A stretch of 64,000 bases of DNA, from assembly GCF_001718195.1 (NCBI RefSeq), contig NZ_MCNV01000002.1, positions 434,001 through 498,000 of the forward strand, given 5' to 3'. Positions 60,992 through 64,000 of the stretch are shown here, one piece after another (position 1 is the first letter of the stretch; each line of letters begins with the position of its first letter). Source of the stretch: Paraburkholderia nodosa (GTDB lineage Bacteria > Pseudomonadota > Gammaproteobacteria > Burkholderiales > Burkholderiaceae). Both the position numbers and the translations under genes were made by a program. The notes beneath the pieces are model-generated. The model was not told the origin of the DNA. It made no database searches and saw nothing but the letters and a program-made list of their open reading frames with translations.

Positions 60992-62828
60992 GCCCTCCCG
61001 CTAGCGCAAGCTTTTCGAGCGCGCCCGCATGGGCCGCGAACGGCGGCGTGGCGAAGTGAGCGGCGGCCAGGCGGTCGTGCACGGCCTGCACATGGCCCGC
61101 GTGCGCCTCGCTGTCGATCTGCTGATACTGGTCGACGTCGGCGCGCACGGCATCGAGCCCCGCGAGGCGCGGATAACGCTGCGCATAGTCGCTCAGCATC
61201 GCGGTGAGCGCGTCGAAGCGGTCGCTCGCGAGTGCGCTGTCGATTGTCTGCTGGATGCGCTCGAGCGCGGCCACATACACCGAGTCGTCGCTCTGCAGCT
61301 TGCGCAGGTGGCTGAGCGAATCGGCATACACGGCGGCAAACGCCGGCACGTAGGCCGAAATCCGGTCGAATGCACGCTGATGCTCGCCGGGGTCGTCGTT
61401 CCAGCGGCTCGTCAGCGCATGGATCGGCGCCTCGTCGCGATAGATGCGGATCGGCGCCTGCGGGCCGCCCCGTCCCTGCACGAACGATTGCAGTGCGCCG
61501 ATCCAGCCGATGTTTTCCACGAGCGACGCGGCGTCCGGGTTGTGGCGCGCGAGCGTACGCATGTCCTCCACGATGGCACGCGCACGGTCGAACGCGCGAG
61601 CGTTGATCGCGGCGACCCAGTCGGGCACGTCGGCCTTGATGAGCGCTTCCGTCCCCATCGCGCGCCACGTGCTGTCGTTCGGGTGGCGCGTGAGATATTG
61701 ATCGGCCATGCGCGCCGCGCTTTCGAACTGTCCGCTTGTGAGCAACGCCTGCATGTCGCGCTGCGGCGCACCCTGGAAATACGTGAGCGCAACGAGCGCG
61801 ACGATCACGGCAATCGCGCCGCCGCCCCAGCGCGCGAACGCGCCCATGTTGATCTTTCCGCTGCCGCCCAGCGCTTCGCTCAACTCACTCAGGAAGACCT
61901 CGATCCTGCCGCGCCGGCGTCGCGCGTCGTGGCCCGGCTCCGGCGCGGGTTGCGGCGCATCGGGATTGATTTCGTCGTCCTGGGCAGGCGCGGGGGGCGT
62001 GCAGAAAATATCGAGAAACGAGTGCGCGCTGCCAATGAACGTCGTGCGGTCTGCATCTTCGGCGAGCACCGCGGCGCGGCGCTCGCGCGTCGCCGTCACG
62101 GTGGCATCGCTTCCACTCGTGCTTTCGAGGCCAACCCGGTAGACGAAGTGCTCGCCGCCAAAGGCGATCCGCTGGCCGTCTTCGAGCTTGACCGCATGAT
62201 CGTCGAGTCGCTGTCCGTCAAGGAACGTGCCGTTGGTGCTGCCCAGATCTTCGACGTACATCGCATCGTCTTCGGCGTAGATGTGCGCATGACGGCGCGA
62301 CAAATAGTTCACCTGGTGCGGATACGCGTCGTGATACTGCGAAAAGGTCTCGTCGGCCTTGCTGACGAGGAACGGAAAGCTCGTCACGACGATCTGCTGC
62401 AAACCCAGATCGGCGCGCACCGGCGTGAGCGTCACCACGGTCGCCCGCGCGGTCGCCCGCACCGTACGCGGCGCGAAGCTCACGCGAAACGCGAGCGCGC
62501 CGGCAAAGCTGAGTTCGTCGCCGTCTTTGAGAACGTGAGGCTTCTGGGTGACTTCGATGCCATTGACCGCCGTGCCGTTCTTGCTGCCCAGGTCGGCCAC
62601 GTAGGCCGCCGCGCCCTCGCGGAAGATGCGCGCATGACGGCGCGAGACATCGACGACTACCTCGGGCTTCGCCTCGGCAAAAGGCGGCTGGGTCCGCCCG
62701 ACTGCGAAAAGATCCTTGTCGATGCGGATCTCGCCCAGCTCTGCATGCGATATCGGCCGCAGCACGATATCGAACGTTCGGTCGAGCGATGTCTGGCTCT
62801 CGGCAATGGAAGCGGCGTCAGGCACCAT
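60966..62828 (-). CDS. Membrane protein with two FHA domains
   Basis: A 620-residue protein. FHA 1 (about 35-115) has LFAVGRTQP, VSRRHARIF and DLGSKNGTAVNG; FHA 2 (about 135-245) has LSRRHAHIYAEDDAMYVEDL and GSTNGTFLDG. Both keep the Arg, Ser-x-x-His and Asn that read phosphothreonine. A span near 345 (AIAVIVALVALTYF) is followed by a helical, TPR-like periplasmic part (QFESAARMADQYLTRHPNDS). Start MVPDAAS has GGCGGA ahead; the longer frame is not supported. It can connect Ser/Thr phosphorylation (kinase 37120, phosphatase 42295) to the exporter. FHA proteins are common in type VI but not in type I export operons. Confidence 0.9.
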   Translation of the reverse strand: MVPDAASIAESQTSLDRTFDIVLRPISHAELGEIRIDKDLFAVGRTQPPFAEAKPEVVVDVSRRHARIFREGAAAYVADLGSKNGTAVNGIEVTQKPHVLKDGDELSFAGALAFRVSFAPRTVRATARATVVTLTPVRADLGLQQIVVTSFPFLVSKADETFSQYHDAYPHQVNYLSRRHAHIYAEDDAMYVEDLGSTNGTFLDGQRLDDHAVKLEDGQRIAFGGEHFVYRVGLESTSGSDATVTATRERRAAVLAEDADRTTFIGSAHSFLDIFCTPPAPAQDDEINPDAPQPAPEPGHDARRRRGRIEVFLSELSEALGGSGKINMGAFARWGGGAIAVIVALVALTYFQGAPQRDMQALLTSGQFESAARMADQYLTRHPNDSTWRAMGTEALIKADVPDWVAAINARAFDRARAIVEDMRTLARHNPDAASLVENIGWIGALQSFVQGRGGPQAPIRIYRDEAPIHALTSRWNDDPGEHQRAFDRISAYVPAFAAVYADSLSHLRKLQSDDSVYVAALERIQQTIDSALASDRFDALTAMLSDYAQRYPRLAGLDAVRADVDQYQQIDSEAHAGHVQAVHDRLAAAHFATPPFAAHAGALEKLALAGGHGESAPAH

Positions 62829-63005
62829 GATTCCGCCAGCGATCAGCAGTTGTGAGCCGGGACGCGCGTGGCGCAGGCGCCGCGTGCGCACTGACTCTCC
62901 GTGTGGAGCCGCGCGCCTTGCACATGGCGATCGGGGTGTGAGAAAAGTGTAGGCGACTGTTGGCTGGAGTCAAACAACTGACGCGGCCCGCTGCGACCAG
63001 CGCGC

Positions 63006-64000
63006 TCACTTGACGGGCGCTGCCGACACAGCGGAATTCGAGGCCACGCTGGCGACATCGACGTCGGGCCAGCCGCCGCCGATTGCCTTGTAGAGGGTGA
63101 CGGTGTCGCTCAGGATCAGTTCATGGTTGGACAAAAGCGACTGTTCTGCGTTTGCGAGCGAACGTTCGGACTCCAATACTTCGAGCTGCGACACCAGCCC
63201 TTCCTTCAACTGCGCCTCGACCTGCGCCGCGACGGTGCGCAGCCGCTCGTTCTGCTGCAGCAGTTCGATGCGCTGCTTCTTATGCGCGTCGAGGTTCACG
63301 AGCGCGTTCTCGACTTCTTCGAACGCCGTGAACACCACCTGGCGATACTGCTCTTCGGCGACCTTGCTCTGGGCCTCGGTCGTCTTGATGTGGGCATGCA
63401 CGCTGGGGTCGAACATCGGGAAGTCGATGCTCGGCATGAAGCTCAGCGTGAACACCTTGAATAGATCGGAGAGCGAGAACGCGGCCGTACCGGCGCGGCC
63501 CGTAAGACTGAGAGTCGGCAATTGCGCGAGCCGCGCGGAACCGACTTCGTCATATGATTCGAGAATGCGGTACTGCGCGGCCACCACATCGGGACGGCGC
63601 CCCAGCAGCTGCGCGGGCAGGCCCATGGGCACATCCGGCAACTTCACGCGCTCGCGCAACTGGCCCGACGGCATCTTGAACTCGCCGGCGGGCACGCCGA
63701 CCAGCGTGGAAAGCGCGTTTTCGGCGGTATCGCGCTCGCGGTGCAGTTCGAGCAGTTCGTTCGTGACGCCATTGACTTCCGCGCTCTGGCGCAGCACCTC
63801 GGTCTTGGGCGCGACACCGTTTGCGTACATCTGCTGGTAGATGGTGAGAATCTGCTTGTTCCGCCTGAGCGTGTCTTCCTCGTCGCGGATCTGATCGTCG
63901 AACTGGAGGATCTGGAAATAAGTGCTCGCCACTTTCGTAACGAGCGTCAAATAGCCTGAGCGCCAATCCGCTTCGCTAGCGTGATACTCGGCCTTTTGAG
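63006..64000 (-). CDS. TolC/NodT-type outer membrane channel, C-terminal part (start outside the window)
   Basis: The last 331 codons of an outer membrane efflux protein; the frame is open to the window edge (QKAEYHASEADWRSGYLTLV). It shows the OEP repeat pattern: VTKVASTYFQILQFDDQIRD with long coiled coils, LPAQLLGRRPDVVAAQYRIL (the classical LLxRRPDVxxAE block) and AFEEVENALVNLDAHKKQRI. It would complete a tripartite type I exporter with the HlyD and ABC genes. The next gene, the FHA protein, starts 177 bases after its stop, so it is probably first, or near first, in the operon. Confidence 0.92.
   Translation of the reverse strand, partial: QKAEYHASEADWRSGYLTLVTKVASTYFQILQFDDQIRDEEDTLRRNKQILTIYQQMYANGVAPKTEVLRQSAEVNGVTNELLELHRERDTAENALSTLVGVPAGEFKMPSGQLRERVKLPDVPMGLPAQLLGRRPDVVAAQYRILESYDEVGSARLAQLPTLSLTGRAGTAAFSLSDLFKVFTLSFMPSIDFPMFDPSVHAHIKTTEAQSKVAEEQYRQVVFTAFEEVENALVNLDAHKKQRIELLQQNERLRTVAAQVEAQLKEGLVSQLEVLESERSLANAEQSLLSNHELILSDTVTLYKAIGGGWPDVDVASVASNSAVSAAPVK

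Noticed and set aside
1..64000. tRNA, rRNA, CRISPR, insertion sequences, prophage or integrase
   Set aside because: None was recognised by eye on either strand; short tRNAs cannot be excluded without a covariance-model scan.

Overview
The window is high-GC DNA with the gene content and codon use of a beta-proteobacterium of the Burkholderiaceae, most like Paraburkholderia, Caballeronia or Burkholderia. Supporting signs are a general porin with a typical N-terminus, a 3-hydroxybutyrate oligomer hydrolase (polyhydroxyalkanoate metabolism), many LysR/MFS pairs, Kup, a DUF2235/DUF3304/DUF4123/VgrG type VI cluster and long GC-rich shadow ORFs. No rRNA, tRNA, CRISPR array or insertion sequence was seen. 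Genus assignment is inference.

Positions 1-31,300 are ordinary chromosome. They hold a porin end; a sugar ABC transporter of the RbsB/YtfQ type with its LacI regulator and candidate operators (1.4-6.4 kb); small secreted proteins, one of them frameshifted; an S10 carboxypeptidase; an orphan TAXI solute receptor; the oligomer hydrolase; a LysR/MFS pair sharing a clear LysR box; an NRAMP-like transporter with altered metal-site motifs; kup; a flavin monooxygenase; and small membrane proteins. From 31.5 to 37 kb lie a serine/threonine dehydratase, a decayed pentapeptide-repeat gene, a phosphoesterase, an orphan quinoprotein-dehydrogenase-type membrane subunit and a PAP2 phosphatase.

The most interesting part is 37-64 kb, read here as one composite system interrupted by a type VI spike cluster. 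Four small genes (39749, 40118, 40518, 41984) encode peptides with the same 26-residue double-glycine-type leader (LDRxAM core, ending GG or GA) and unrelated, often Asn-rich cargo. Two of them sit behind excellent sigma-54 (-24/-12) promoters. The last peptide gene is followed 17 bp later by a PP2C phosphatase; a PpkA-like Ser/Thr kinase lies on the other flank; an LRAT-like thiol-enzyme gene and a small conserved protein lie between the peptide genes. At 54.3-64 kb a minus-strand operon encodes a TolC-type channel, a twin-FHA membrane protein, an HlyD adaptor, a PpiC-type isomerase, a C39-peptidase ABC exporter preceded by two cyclic-nucleotide-binding domains, and a sigma-54 activator. The inferred model is sigma-54-driven production, leader cleavage and type I export of the peptides, tuned by kinase/phosphatase/FHA signalling and possibly by a cyclic nucleotide.

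Between these halves (43.4-53.9 kb) is an orphan type VI effector island: VgrG, DUF4123 adaptor, five tandem DUF3304 lipoprotein (immunity) genes, each followed by a 5' fragment of the effector gene, the intact DUF2235 (Tle1-type) lipase, a membrane protein and a PAAR-like protein. The array is visibly less GC-rich than its surroundings and records repeated duplication, decay (copy 4) and gene conversion (copy 5).
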